A stretch of DNA of 16,184 bases from DASYTH01 sp035762905 (GTDB lineage: Bacteria > Actinomycetota > Actinomycetes > Mycobacteriales > Pseudonocardiaceae): assembly GCF_035762905.1 (NCBI RefSeq), contig NZ_DASUCC010000039.1, positions 1-16,184 on the forward strand, read 5' to 3'. Position numbers and translations under genes: made by a program. Positions 9,627 to 15,825 of this stretch are shown here, piece by piece. How positions within the stretch are numbered: position 1 is the stretch's first letter; the number at the start of each line of letters is the position of its first letter. The notes below the pieces were generated by a model. The model did no database searches, was not told where the DNA came from, and worked only from the letters and a program-made list of their open reading frames with translations.

Positions 9627-10472
9627 GTGGATCGGAACGGACTCGCCGACTTTCTGCGCAGCCGCCGGGAACGGTTGCGCCCGGCCGACATCGGGCTCGC
9701 CGCCGGCCCACGCCGGCGCACCCCGGGGTTGCGCCGCGAGGAGGTCGCCGCGCTGGCCGCGATGTCGGTTGACTACTACACCCGGCTGGAGCAGTCCCGC
9801 GGACCGCAGCCGTCCCGGGCGGTGCTCGGCGGGATCGCCCGGGCGCTGCGGCTGTCCGACGACGAGCGCGCGCACCTGTTCCACCTGGCCGGCCAGCAGC
9901 CCGGGCCCGCGGCCGGACCGGTCCGCGAGGTGCGCGCCGGGATCCTGCACATGCTGGACCGGCTGGACGACTCGCCGGCGTTCGTGATCGACGCGAAGTA
10001 CCAGGTGCTGGCCTGGAACTGGCTGGCCGCGGCGCTGATCACCGACTTCTCCGCGCTGCCGCCGCGTGAGCGCAACCTGATCCGGCTGCGGTTCCTCGAC
10101 GCGTCACCGAACCGGTACTCCCCGGAGGAGACCCAGCGCTACGGCCGCGAGGTGGTGGCCAACCTGCGGGCGGCGTCCGCCCGGTATCCGGACGATCCGG
10201 AGATCAAGGCGCTGATCCGGGAGTTGCTCGCGCACAGCGCCGAGTTCGCCGAGCTGTGGGCCGAGCACGAGGTGTCGGTGCAGCGCAGCCTGTGCAAGAC
10301 CGTGCACCATCCGGTGGTCGGGCCGATCGAGCTGCACAGCGAGGTGCTGGTGATCCCGGACGCCGACCAGCGGCTGATCCTGTACACGGCCACTCCGGGG
10401 ACCCGTTCGCACGAGGCGTTGCAGCTGCTCAAGGTCGTCGGCACCCAGGATCTCGCCCCGGCCGAGCCGTAG
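9627..10472 (+). CDS. MmyB-like helix-turn-helix transcriptional regulator
   Basis: The 281-aa protein starts with an XRE-type helix-turn-helix (about 6-70), with the signature RRRTPGLRREEVAALAAMSVDYYTRLEQ region around 28-55. It continues with the MmyB-like ligand-binding domain (about 95-270), marked by AFVIDAKYQVLAWNWLAAAL, ERNLIRLRF and HPVVGPIELHSEVLVIPDADQRLILY. Family members are commonly found next to, and divergent from, SDR genes and are thought to sense small hydrophobic ligands and control that neighbour. The GTG at 9627-9629 is the only start in frame that begins the domain properly (MDRNGLADFLRSRR). The upstream open stretch is antisense to the SDR. It likely regulates itself and the SDR through the 9552-9599 dyad. 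Confidence 0.93.
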   Translation: MDRNGLADFLRSRRERLRPADIGLAAGPRRRTPGLRREEVAALAAMSVDYYTRLEQSRGPQPSRAVLGGIARALRLSDDERAHLFHLAGQQPGPAAGPVREVRAGILHMLDRLDDSPAFVIDAKYQVLAWNWLAAALITDFSALPPRERNLIRLRFLDASPNRYSPEETQRYGREVVANLRAASARYPDDPEIKALIRELLAHSAEFAELWAEHEVSVQRSLCKTVHHPVVGPIELHSEVLVIPDADQRLILYTATPGTRSHEALQLLKVVGTQDLAPAEP

Positions 10473-10473
10473 T

Positions 10474-10496
10474 CCGGCGGACCGGTGTCCGGCCGG
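10474..10496 (+). terminator. GC-rich hairpin after the MmyB-like gene
   Basis: CCGGCGGAC and GTCCGGCCGG pair around a CGGT loop with one bulged base, starting two bases after the stop codon. There is no T-run, as is common for actinomycete terminators. The next plus-strand gene begins 29 bases later, so it may separate the two transcription units only partly. Confidence 0.4.
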
Positions 10497-10524
10497 CCGG
10501 GTGCAGCGGTGGGATCATCCGGTC

Positions 10525-11046
10525 ATGGTCGGGATCGAGGTCGTGCTCGGCGACATCACCAAGGAGAACGTGGACGCGGTGGTGAACGCGGCCAAGGAGT
10601 CGTTGCGCGGCGGTGGCGGGGTGGACGGCGCCATCCACCGGGCGGCCGGGCCGCGGCTGGCCGAAGCGGGCGCGGTGCTCGCGCCGTGCCTGCCGGGCCA
10701 GGCGGTGGCCACCCCGGCGTTCGACCTGGATCCGCCGGTCCGGCACGTGATCCACACGGTGGGTCCGGTCTGGCGGGGCGGCGGCGCGGGCGAGGCCGAC
10801 CTGCTGGCCTCGTGCTACCGGCGCAGCCTGCGGGTCGCCGACGAGTTGGGCGCCCGCAGCGTGGCGTTCCCGGCCATCGCCACCGGCGTCTACGGGTTCC
10901 CGAGCAAGCAGGCCGCGCGGATCGCGGTGACGACCATCCGGGACACGCCGACCGCGGTCGAGCTGATCCGGCTGGTCGCCTTCGACGAGGGCACCCGGGA
11001 CCACCTGCTGACGGCGCTGCGGGAGGCCGCGTGGCCCGGCTTCTGA
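10525..11046 (+). CDS. macro-domain protein (ADP-ribose / O-acetyl-ADP-ribose hydrolase family)
   Basis: This is a stand-alone macro domain of 173 aa, close to E. coli YmdB and MacroD in pattern. GDIT is at 9-12, VVNAAK at 19-24, GGGGVDGAIHRAAGP at 29-43, HTVGPVWRGG at 77-86 and the phosphate loop ATGVYGFP at 119-126. Relatives deacetylate O-acetyl-ADP-ribose or remove mono-ADP-ribose from proteins. The key Asp (D34) is present, but the second Asn of the usual NAAN motif (N25 in YmdB) is Lys here (K24), so activity may differ. The ATG at 10525 was chosen as the start that puts the first strand of the fold at the N-terminus; the in-frame GTG at 10501 would add 8 residues. It overlaps the following flavodoxin-like gene by 16 bases, so the two are translationally coupled. 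Confidence 0.93.
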   Translation: MVGIEVVLGDITKENVDAVVNAAKESLRGGGGVDGAIHRAAGPRLAEAGAVLAPCLPGQAVATPAFDLDPPVRHVIHTVGPVWRGGGAGEADLLASCYRRSLRVADELGARSVAFPAIATGVYGFPSKQAARIAVTTIRDTPTAVELIRLVAFDEGTRDHLLTALREAAWPGF

Positions 11047-11483
11047 TCGTGCACCACACCCCGTCGCCGTTCCTGGCGGCGATGTTCGAGGCCGCGCTGT
11101 CCGGCGCGACCACCCCGGAGATCGAGGATGTGACTGTGATCCGCCGCCCGGCCCTGACCGCGGGCGCGGCGGACGTGCTGTCCGCGGACGGGTTTCTCCT
11201 TGGTACGCCGGCGAACATCGGCTACATGTCCGGCGCGCTCAAGCACTTCTTCGACACGGTGTACTACCCGTGCCTTGACGCGACGCAGGGCCGGCCGTAC
11301 GGGTTTTACGTGCACGGCAACCAGGGCATCGAGGGTGCGGTGAAGTCGGTGCGGACGATTGCGAACGGCATGGGGTGGACGGCGGTGTCGGCTCCGGTCA
11401 CCGTCATGGGCGAGCCGAGCAAGGCGGATCTCGAGGCGTGCTGGGAACTCGGCGCCACGCTCGCCGCGAGCCTCAGCGGTTGA
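11031..11483 (+). CDS. small flavodoxin-like / NADPH-dependent FMN reductase-like protein
   Basis: The 150-aa protein has the alpha/beta flavodoxin pattern. The first strand MARLLIVHHTPSPF (1-14) ends in the phosphate-binding loop, followed by FLLGTPANIGYMSGALKHFFD (55-75), the typical flavin-contacting GTPxxxGxxSxxLKxFxD stretch, and GFYVHGNQGIEGAVKSVRTI (91-110). It should bind FMN and act as an electron carrier or quinone/FMN reductase; the substrate is unknown. The start is GTG at 11031, six codons before the macro-domain stop in another frame, with a strong GGGAGG five bases upstream. No signal peptide or membrane segment is visible. Coupling to a macro-domain gene is the notable context. 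Confidence 0.88.
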   Translation: MARLLIVHHTPSPFLAAMFEAALSGATTPEIEDVTVIRRPALTAGAADVLSADGFLLGTPANIGYMSGALKHFFDTVYYPCLDATQGRPYGFYVHGNQGIEGAVKSVRTIANGMGWTAVSAPVTVMGEPSKADLEACWELGATLAASLSG

Positions 11484-11540
11484 CGCGGGCGCCGGGTTGG
11501 AACGTCGCGTTCCAACCCGGCGGCAGCTCAGCGGTTGACG
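11472..11540. repeat. 14-base direct repeat flanking the terminator
   Basis: CTCAGCGGTTGACG occurs at 11472-11485 and again at 11527-11540, both in plus orientation, bracketing the hairpin. The first copy contains the TGA of the flavodoxin-like gene; the second contains, on the other strand, the TGA of the aldo/keto reductase. The two genes thus end in the same sequence read in opposite senses. Confidence 0.7.
11490..11522. terminator. bidirectional terminator hairpin between convergent genes
   Basis: GCCGGGTTGGAACG (11491-11504), loop TCG, and CGTTCCAACCCGGC (11508-11521) form a perfect 14-base-pair stem, extended to 15 by C11490-G11522. It lies 6 bases after one stop codon and 6 before the convergent gene's stop. 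It is symmetrical and so serves both directions. Confidence 0.85.
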
Positions 11541-12520
11541 GCGCGCATCATCTCGTCGGTGTAGCGGTTGCCGCGGACGGCGTCGGTCGGGGCGGCCTTC
11601 TCGATGGCGGCGAGGTCGTCGGAGGACAACTCCATGGTTGCCGCGGCGACGTTCTCCTCGAGGTAGGTCCGCCGCTTGGTGCCGGGAATGGGCACCACGT
11701 CCGCGCCCTGCTGCTGGACCCAGGCCAGCGCCAACTGTCCGGCGGTGACCCCGCGCTCGGCGGCCAGGCGACCGATGGCCTCGACGATGGCCAGGTTGTG
11801 CTGGAGGTTGCCGTCGGCGAAGCGGGGCTGGCCGACCCTGCGGTAGTCGCCCTCGTCCAGGTCGGCGAGGGAGGTGACCCGGCCGGTGAGGAAGCCGCGG
11901 CCGAGCGGGGAGTAGGGCACCAGGCCGATGCCGAGCTCGCGGCACGTCGGCACCACCTCGGCCTCGATGTCGCGGCTCCACAGCGACCATTCGGTCTGCA
12001 CCGCGGTGATCGGGTGGACGGCGTGTGCCCGGCGGATGGTGTCCGGGGCCGCCTCGGACAGGCCCAGATGGCGCACCTTGCCGGCGGTGACCAGTTCGGC
12101 CATGGCGCCGACGGTCTCCTCGATCGGCACCTTCGGGTCCACCCGATGCTGGTAGTACAGGTCGATGTGGTCGATGCCGAGCCGGCCCAGCGACGCGTCG
12201 CAGGCCTCGCGCACGTAGTCGGCGTCGCCGCGGATGCCGCGCACCGACGGGTCGGTCGCCGAGCGCACGATGCCGAACTTGGTGGCCACCACGGCGGCGT
12301 CCCGCCGGTCGGCGAGCGCCCGACCGATGAGTTCCTCGTTGGTGCCGTAGCCGTACATGTCCGACGTGTCCAGGAAGGTGACGCCGAGCTCGAGGGCGCG
12401 GTGGATGGTGGCGATCGACTCCGCGTCGTCGCGGGAGCCGTAGAAGTCACTCATGCCCATGCAGCCCAGGCCCTGCGCGCTGACCGAAAGGGTGCCCAGC
12501 CTGCGGGTCGGCAACGTCAT
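11528..12520 (-). CDS. aldo/keto reductase
   Basis: This is an NADP(H)-dependent aldo/keto reductase of 330 aa in the normal family range, a TIM-barrel enzyme reducing aldehydes or ketones. The catalytic tetrad is complete: D51 and Y56 in DTSDMYGYG, K81 in VVATKFG, and H125 in LYYQHRVD. The C-terminal IPGTKRRTYLEENVAA is the NADPH-binding stretch. Its pattern (LGCMGMSDFYG, QTEWSLWSRDIE, YSPLGRGFLTG) matches the widespread bacterial group annotated as pyridoxal-reductase-like or IolS-like AKR; the physiological substrate is not known. The ATG at 12518-12520 overlaps the MerR stop as ATGA, so it is translated by coupling and controlled from the MerR promoter. Confidence 0.95.
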   Translation of the reverse strand: MTLPTRRLGTLSVSAQGLGCMGMSDFYGSRDDAESIATIHRALELGVTFLDTSDMYGYGTNEELIGRALADRRDAAVVATKFGIVRSATDPSVRGIRGDADYVREACDASLGRLGIDHIDLYYQHRVDPKVPIEETVGAMAELVTAGKVRHLGLSEAAPDTIRRAHAVHPITAVQTEWSLWSRDIEAEVVPTCRELGIGLVPYSPLGRGFLTGRVTSLADLDEGDYRRVGQPRFADGNLQHNLAIVEAIGRLAAERGVTAGQLALAWVQQQGADVVPIPGTKRRTYLEENVAAATMELSSDDLAAIEKAAPTDAVRGNRYTDEMMRAVNR

Positions 12521-12915
12521 GCGGATGCCTCCTCCAGGTGCGACGCGGCGTCCAGATCCCGCTCGCACTGCTCGTAGTGGGCGATCTTGTAGTTGAGCAC
12601 CTCGAGACACGCCTGCAGATCGGCGATCCGGGCGAGCACGTCGGCGCGGTGCTCGATGAGAATCTTCTTGCGCCGGCCGGTCGACCGCGGTCCCTGGTGG
12701 CGCAGCTTGGCGTACTCGCGCATGAGCCGGATCGGCATGCCGGTCGTGCGCAGCTTGGTCAGAAACCCCAGCCAGCCGAGGTCATCGTCGGAGTACGCCC
12801 GGCGGCCGCCGGAGTCCCGGGCCGGCGGATCTATCAGCTCGATTCGTTCGTAGTACCGAAGGGTGTCGATCGACAGCCCGCTTCTGTGGGCCGCCTCGGC
12901 GATCGCATAAGTCAC
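12517..12915 (-). CDS. MerR-family transcriptional regulator
   Basis: The 132-aa protein has a winged helix-turn-helix (1-70) with TYAIAEAAHRSGLSIDTLRYYE and the wing GGRRAYSDDDLGWLGFL, followed by a coiled-coil dimerisation helix (about 80-120, VLARIADLQACLEVLNYKI). It lacks the paired Cys pattern of metal sensors; two Cys, in LQACL and YEQCE, lie in and after the helix, and a redox or electrophile role would be speculation. The GTG start at 12913-12915 gives MTYAIAEAAHR; an ATG inside is too late. The gene is first in a two-gene unit with the aldo/keto reductase (4-base overlap), a common pairing, and its promoter carries a MerR-type palindrome, so it probably activates its own operon. Confidence 0.94.
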   Translation of the reverse strand: MTYAIAEAAHRSGLSIDTLRYYERIELIDPPARDSGGRRAYSDDDLGWLGFLTKLRTTGMPIRLMREYAKLRHQGPRSTGRRKKILIEHRADVLARIADLQACLEVLNYKIAHYEQCERDLDAASHLEEASA

Positions 12916-12953
12916 AGTGACGACCGTAGAAGCTGGAGTGCACTCCAGGTCAA
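12915..12953 (-). promoter_or_regulatory. MerR-type promoter with 19-base spacer and palindromic operator
   Basis: On the minus strand, TTGACC (-35, 12953-12948) and TACGGT (-10, 12928-12923) are separated by 19 bases, the stretched spacing typical of MerR-activated promoters. Nearly all of the spacer is occupied by the perfect palindrome CTGGAGTGCACTCCAG (12933-12948). The predicted transcription start (12915-12916) falls on the GTG, implying a leaderless mRNA. Confidence 0.85.
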
Positions 12954-12959
12954 CTCGAA

Positions 12960-13349
12960 TCAGAGATCGCTTTCCTTCGGCAGGCCCCAGGCCTCGATGT
13001 GCCCGGCCATGGTCGGCACGTCGACGTTGCCGCGGCCCACCTCACGCACCACCTCGAGCGCCTCGTCCTCGTCGGCGTCCACCCACCAGCCGTTCATGTC
13101 GCACATGGTCACCGCGGCCACCCAGCCGAGCCGCCAGTTTCCTTCGACGAGCGGCCGGGTGCGCACGATGGAGTCCAGCAGCGCGGCGGCCTTGAGCCAC
13201 AGGGTGTCGTAGGCCTCGACACCCAGCACCGTGGCCCGCGGCCGGTGCGCCGCGGAGTCCAGCAGGCCGAGATCCCGCACCACCAGGTCGCCACCGGTCA
13301 CCGCGGCCGCCAGCACCAAGAGGTCGCTGGCGTCCAGGTAGACGATCAC
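12960..13349 (-). CDS. Fic/Doc-like toxin of a toxin-antitoxin pair
   Basis: The 129-aa protein resembles the death-on-curing (Doc) branch of the Fic family: MIVYLDASDLLVLAAAV at the start, a VVRDLGLLDSAAHRPRATVLG stretch (23-43), KAAALLDSIVRTRPLVEGN (53-71) and a helix ending in DMNGW. In Doc/Fic toxins the active loop reads approximately HxFxDGNKR and modifies elongation factor Tu or other targets. Here the loop is TRPLVEGNWR (64-73): His is replaced by Arg, Asp by Glu and Lys by Trp, while Gly-Asn and the last Arg remain. It may be a divergent active form or inactive. Start is GTG at 13347-13349, 8 bases after the antitoxin stop. The context of a small ribbon-helix-helix gene immediately upstream supports a toxin-antitoxin role. 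Confidence 0.8.
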   Translation of the reverse strand: MIVYLDASDLLVLAAAVTGGDLVVRDLGLLDSAAHRPRATVLGVEAYDTLWLKAAALLDSIVRTRPLVEGNWRLGWVAAVTMCDMNGWWVDADEDEALEVVREVGRGNVDVPTMAGHIEAWGLPKESDL

Positions 13350-13357
13350 TCAGCGGA

Positions 13358-13564
13358 TCATGCCGTACCGATGTTGTCGAGCAACCGGCGGTAGCGGGGC
13401 AGTACCCGGCCGAGGATCTCGGCGAGCTGTTGTTCCTTGTGCAGCCGGGCCCAGCGGTCGGCCAGGGCCAGCCGCATCACCTCGTGTTTTGACCGGCCCT
13501 CGGCGGCGGCGAGCTCGGTGAGCCGCTCGTTCTCCTCGTGGGTCAGTCGAAGCGTCATGGCCAT
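13358..13564 (-). CDS. ribbon-helix-helix antitoxin (CopG/Arc-like)
   Basis: The 68-aa protein has the strand MAMTLRLTHEENERL followed by two helices (TELAAAEGRSKHEVMRLALADRW), the ribbon-helix-helix fold. The tail LPRYRRLLDNIGTA would be the toxin-neutralising segment. It sits directly upstream of the Doc-like toxin gene with an 8-base gap, the standard antitoxin-first order. The ATG at 13562-13564 is one base after the predicted transcription start; an ATG two codons later (13556-13558) is an alternative with AGGG 8 bases upstream. The frame is open much farther upstream, but that part is antisense to the TetR gene. It likely represses its own operon. Confidence 0.85.
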   Translation of the reverse strand: MAMTLRLTHEENERLTELAAAEGRSKHEVMRLALADRWARLHKEQQLAEILGRVLPRYRRLLDNIGTA

Positions 13565-13600
13565 GGCCCTGATGATACCTCCGTGGTACCACTCGCCCAA
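13565..13600 (-). promoter_or_regulatory. toxin-antitoxin promoter with GTGGTACCAC palindrome in the spacer
   Basis: On the minus strand, TTGGGC (13600-13595) and TATCAT (13577-13572) are 17 bases apart, close to sigma-70 consensus. A perfect 10-base palindrome, GTGGTACCAC (13583-13592), lies in the spacer and fits an operator for the ribbon-helix-helix protein. The inferred start (13565) is one base before the antitoxin ATG, so the mRNA is essentially leaderless. Confidence 0.75.
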
Positions 13601-13607
13601 GGGTATC

Positions 13608-13620
13608 GTAACAGTGTTAC
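13608..13620. promoter_or_regulatory. TetR-type operator palindrome
   Basis: GTAACAGTGTTAC is a perfect 5+3+5 palindrome located 15 bases before the TetR GTG and just upstream of the toxin-antitoxin -35. Its form matches common TetR-family sites. A possible -10 for the tetR gene is TAGCCT at 13626-13631, which would give a leaderless transcript from the GTG at 13635 or 13638. Confidence 0.75.
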
Positions 13621-13634
13621 AGCGGTAGCCTACC

Positions 13635-14234
13635 GTGGTGCCCCGGCCCAGGACCCACGATGAGGCGCTGCGCGTGCGTCTTCTCGACCGGGCCGGGGTG
13701 CTGCTGTCCACCAAAGGTGCCGGGGCGCTGAGCCTGCGCCGCCTGGCCGCCGACGTCGGCACCTCCACCACCGCCGTGTATTCGCTGTTCGGCGGGAAGC
13801 CGGCGCTGGTCCGGGAACTGTTCGTCGAGGCGTTCCACCGGTTCGGCTCACACCTGCGTGCGGTGCCGCGCACCGACGACCCGGGCGAGGACCTGATCCA
13901 GCTCGGCCTGGCCTACCGGCGCAGCGCGCTCGCCGACCCGCACCTGTACCCGGTCATGTTCACCAACACCGTGCCCGGCTTCGAGCCGGACGAGCAGGTC
14001 GGCCAGGAGGCGCTCGCCGCGCTCACCCCGCTGATCGAGGCGGTCCGGGCCGGAATCGCGGCCGGCGTGTTCCCCGACGTGCCGGCGACCATGGTGGTGA
14101 TGTCCTGCTGGGGTCTGGCGCACGGGATGGTGTCGTTGGAGCTGAACGGTTACGTCCCCGAGGAACTGGACCCCGACGCCGCCTACGAGCGGGTGCTCCG
14201 GGCGAACCTGGCTGGGTGGCGGGTACCGGCGTGA
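13635..14234 (+). CDS. TetR-family transcriptional regulator with WHG-type C-terminal domain
   Basis: The 199-aa protein has an N-terminal helix-turn-helix (about 8-55): VRLLDRAGVLLSTKGAGALSLRRLAADVGTSTTAVYSLFGGKPALVRELF, with the recognition helix at TTAVYSLFG. The C-terminal domain (about 80-195) contains the WGLAHGMVSLEL stretch typical of the WHG (TetR_C) group, which senses small ligands. The start is GTG at 13635; the adjacent in-frame GTG at 13638 would remove a single residue. There is no ribosome binding site, in line with a leaderless transcript. It is divergent from the toxin-antitoxin pair, with the palindrome 13608-13620 between them as likely operator, so it may also influence that pair. 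Its stop is 9 bases from the convergent upp stop. The regulated target is not evident. Confidence 0.93.
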   Translation: MVPRPRTHDEALRVRLLDRAGVLLSTKGAGALSLRRLAADVGTSTTAVYSLFGGKPALVRELFVEAFHRFGSHLRAVPRTDDPGEDLIQLGLAYRRSALADPHLYPVMFTNTVPGFEPDEQVGQEALAALTPLIEAVRAGIAAGVFPDVPATMVVMSCWGLAHGMVSLELNGYVPEELDPDAAYERVLRANLAGWRVPA

Positions 14235-14243
14235 GCCGGCCGG

Positions 14244-14867
14244 TCAGACCGCGCCGTACTGGCGGTCGCCGGCGTCGCCGAGGCCGGGGACGATGTAGCC
14301 GGAGTCGTTGAGGCGCTCGTCCACGCTGGCGGTGACCAGGCGGACCGGCAGGCCGGATTCGGCGAGGTGCTTGATGCCCTCCGGGGCGGCGAGCGCGCAG
14401 ATGGCGGTGACGTCGGTGGCGCCCCGACCGGTGAGCAGCCGAATCGTGTACTCCATGGAGCCGCCGGTGGCCAGCATCGGGTCGAGGACGAACACCGGGG
14501 TGCCGGAAAGGTTCTCCGGTAGCGACTCCATGTACGGGGTCGGCTGCAGGGTCTCCTCGTCCCGGGCCAACCCGACGAAGCCCATCTTGGAGTCGGGGAT
14601 CAGGCGGTGCGCCATGTCGGCCATGCCCAGCCCGGCCCGCAGCACCGGCACCAGCAGCGGCGGGTCGGCCAGCCAGTAGCCATCCGCCCTGGCCACCGGG
14701 GTGTGGATGCGCTCGGTGCGCACCGCGGCGCCGCGCACGGCCTCGTAGACCAGCATCACGGTCAGGTCGTGCAGCGCGAACCGGAAGGTCGCGCTGTCCG
14801 TCCTGGCATCGCGCATCACGGTCAGTCGAGTCTTGGCCAGGGGGTGGTCGACGGTCAGCACATCCAT
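14244..14867 (-). CDS. upp: uracil phosphoribosyltransferase
   Basis: This enzyme converts uracil and PRPP to UMP in pyrimidine salvage. The protein is 207 aa, the usual length. Landmarks are the N-terminal HPLAKTRLTVMRD (8-20), PVLRAGLGM (74-82), the PRPP loop VLDPMLATGGS (127-137) and the uracil-binding C-terminal YIVPGLGDAGDRQYG (191-205). The ATG at 14865-14867 gives the standard N-terminus MDVLTVDHP. A TAGCGT box on the minus strand lies about 10 bases upstream, so the leader is short. It is divergent from a DinB/MDMPI-type gene across 48 bases and convergent with tetR. Gene order nucleoside phosphorylase, phosphomutase, then upp recalls M. tuberculosis Rv3307-Rv3309c, with other genes inserted here. 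Confidence 0.97.
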   Translation of the reverse strand: MDVLTVDHPLAKTRLTVMRDARTDSATFRFALHDLTVMLVYEAVRGAAVRTERIHTPVARADGYWLADPPLLVPVLRAGLGMADMAHRLIPDSKMGFVGLARDEETLQPTPYMESLPENLSGTPVFVLDPMLATGGSMEYTIRLLTGRGATDVTAICALAAPEGIKHLAESGLPVRLVTASVDERLNDSGYIVPGLGDAGDRQYGAV

Positions 14868-14915
14868 GAGGCGACACGCTAGCGGTCGCCGTCACCGGCG
14901 TGTACCACTAGCGCC
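14868..14915. promoter_or_regulatory. 48-base divergent promoter region of upp and MDMPI-type gene
   Basis: The short space must hold both promoters. CGCTAG (left) and CTAGCG (right) form a widely spaced inverted pair, each near a TA-rich -10-like box (TAGCGT on the minus strand; TACCACTAG on the plus). Both would give leaders of about 10 bases or fewer. No -35 is clear. Confidence 0.35.
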
Positions 14916-15599
14916 ATGGTCGAACCCGAGGTCAGTGCCGCTCTCTACCGCGACGCGCGGCAACGGATCATCACGCTGGTGGCGGAGCTGGATGTGGCGC
15001 GGTTGGCCACCCCGGTTCCGGGCTGTCCGCGCTGGACGGTGCACAACCTGCTCAGCCACCTGGCCGGTGTGTGCACCGACGTGGTCACCGGCAACCTGGC
15101 CGGGGCGCCCGGCGACGAGTGGACGGCGGCCCAGGTCAGCGCCCGCACCGGACACAGTGTCGCGGAGCTGGTCACCGAGTTGGAGAAGTACGGTCCGGGC
15201 TGGGAGGAGATCGTCCGGCGGGCCGAGCACCGCGGCTTCATCGTGCGCAATCCGTACCTGGACACCGGCGTGCACGAGGCCGACCTGCGCGGCGCGCTCG
15301 GCGCGGGCCGGCCGCCGGCCGAGGTCACCCTGGCGATCACCGACGCGGTGCTGCCGAGGATCTCCGGCACCTTCGACGACCTCGGGTCGTACACCGTGAT
15401 CACGCCGGACCGGGAGTACCGCCTCGGCTCCGGCGACCACAAGGCCACGGTCCGGGTGGACACCTACGAGCTGAGCCGGGCGGTGTTCGGCCGCCGCAGC
15501 CGCGCCCAAGTTGAGGCCTGGGACTGGACCGGCCCGCCCGGCCAGTTCCCCGAGCGCCTTGCGGTGTTCACTCCGGCCGCGGCGGACGTGGTGGACTGA
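14916..15599 (+). CDS. maleylpyruvate isomerase-like / DinB-type mycothiol-dependent protein
   Basis: The 227-aa protein begins with the four-helix DinB/MDMPI_N domain (about 5-150), with the typical RWTVHNLLSHLAGV (39-52) and DTGVHEADLRGALG (116-129). H48 and H120 are likely metal ligands, with D116 in the position where MDMPI has Glu. The remainder (about 150-225) is a small alpha/beta C-terminal domain (DLGSYTVITPDREYRLGSG, VRVDTYELSRAVFGRRSRAQVEAWDW). Actinomycete members are annotated as maleylpyruvate isomerase-family, mycothiol-dependent enzymes; for most the substrate is unknown. The ATG at 14916-14918 was chosen as the start of the first helix. Its end overlaps the convergent hypothetical gene by 32 bases. 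The family is confident; the reaction is not. Confidence 0.88.
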   Translation: MVEPEVSAALYRDARQRIITLVAELDVARLATPVPGCPRWTVHNLLSHLAGVCTDVVTGNLAGAPGDEWTAAQVSARTGHSVAELVTELEKYGPGWEEIVRRAEHRGFIVRNPYLDTGVHEADLRGALGAGRPPAEVTLAITDAVLPRISGTFDDLGSYTVITPDREYRLGSGDHKATVRVDTYELSRAVFGRRSRAQVEAWDWTGPPGQFPERLAVFTPAAADVVD

Positions 15600-15825
15600 C
15601 CACCGTCAGCTCGCGCACGTCCGATCGCGACAGCGATCCGAACTCCAGGCTGTACTCGTGCAGGCTGACCGTGTCGTGGAAGTGCTGGCCGACCCGTTTC
15701 ATCCGGACGATCGCCGCGTCCTGGTCGGCCGTGGTCATCTTCATCGCCGGCTGTTCCGCCGGCACGACTTTCACGGTCATCTCCCAGTAGAAGTACATGC
15801 CTTCCACTCGCCAAATGCGCTTCAT
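15568..15825 (-). CDS. small hypothetical protein
   Basis: I do not recognise this 85-aa protein. From the ATG at 15823-15825 it reads MKRIWRVEGMYFYWEMTVKV, then a segment rich in Met and charged residues and a C-terminal part ending in PPRPPRPE. Alternating hydrophobics (YFYWEMTVKV, HEYSLEFGSL) suggest a small beta-rich fold; there is no signal peptide or membrane segment. Alternative starts are the in-frame codon at 15861 (adding 12 residues) and the ATG at 15798. It overlaps the preceding convergent gene by 32 bases and lies divergent from an XRE regulator across 83 bases, so it could be that regulator's partner. That it is a real gene is supported by codon bias and position rather than by homology. 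Confidence 0.6.
   Translation of the reverse strand: MKRIWRVEGMYFYWEMTVKVVPAEQPAMKMTTADQDAAIVRMKRVGQHFHDTVSLHEYSLEFGSLSRSDVRELTVVSPPRPPRPE

Noticed and set aside
13350..13592. Minus-strand 80-codon frame overlapping the antitoxin
   Set aside because: It is a shifted reading of the ribbon-helix-helix gene with Arg/Pro-rich composition.
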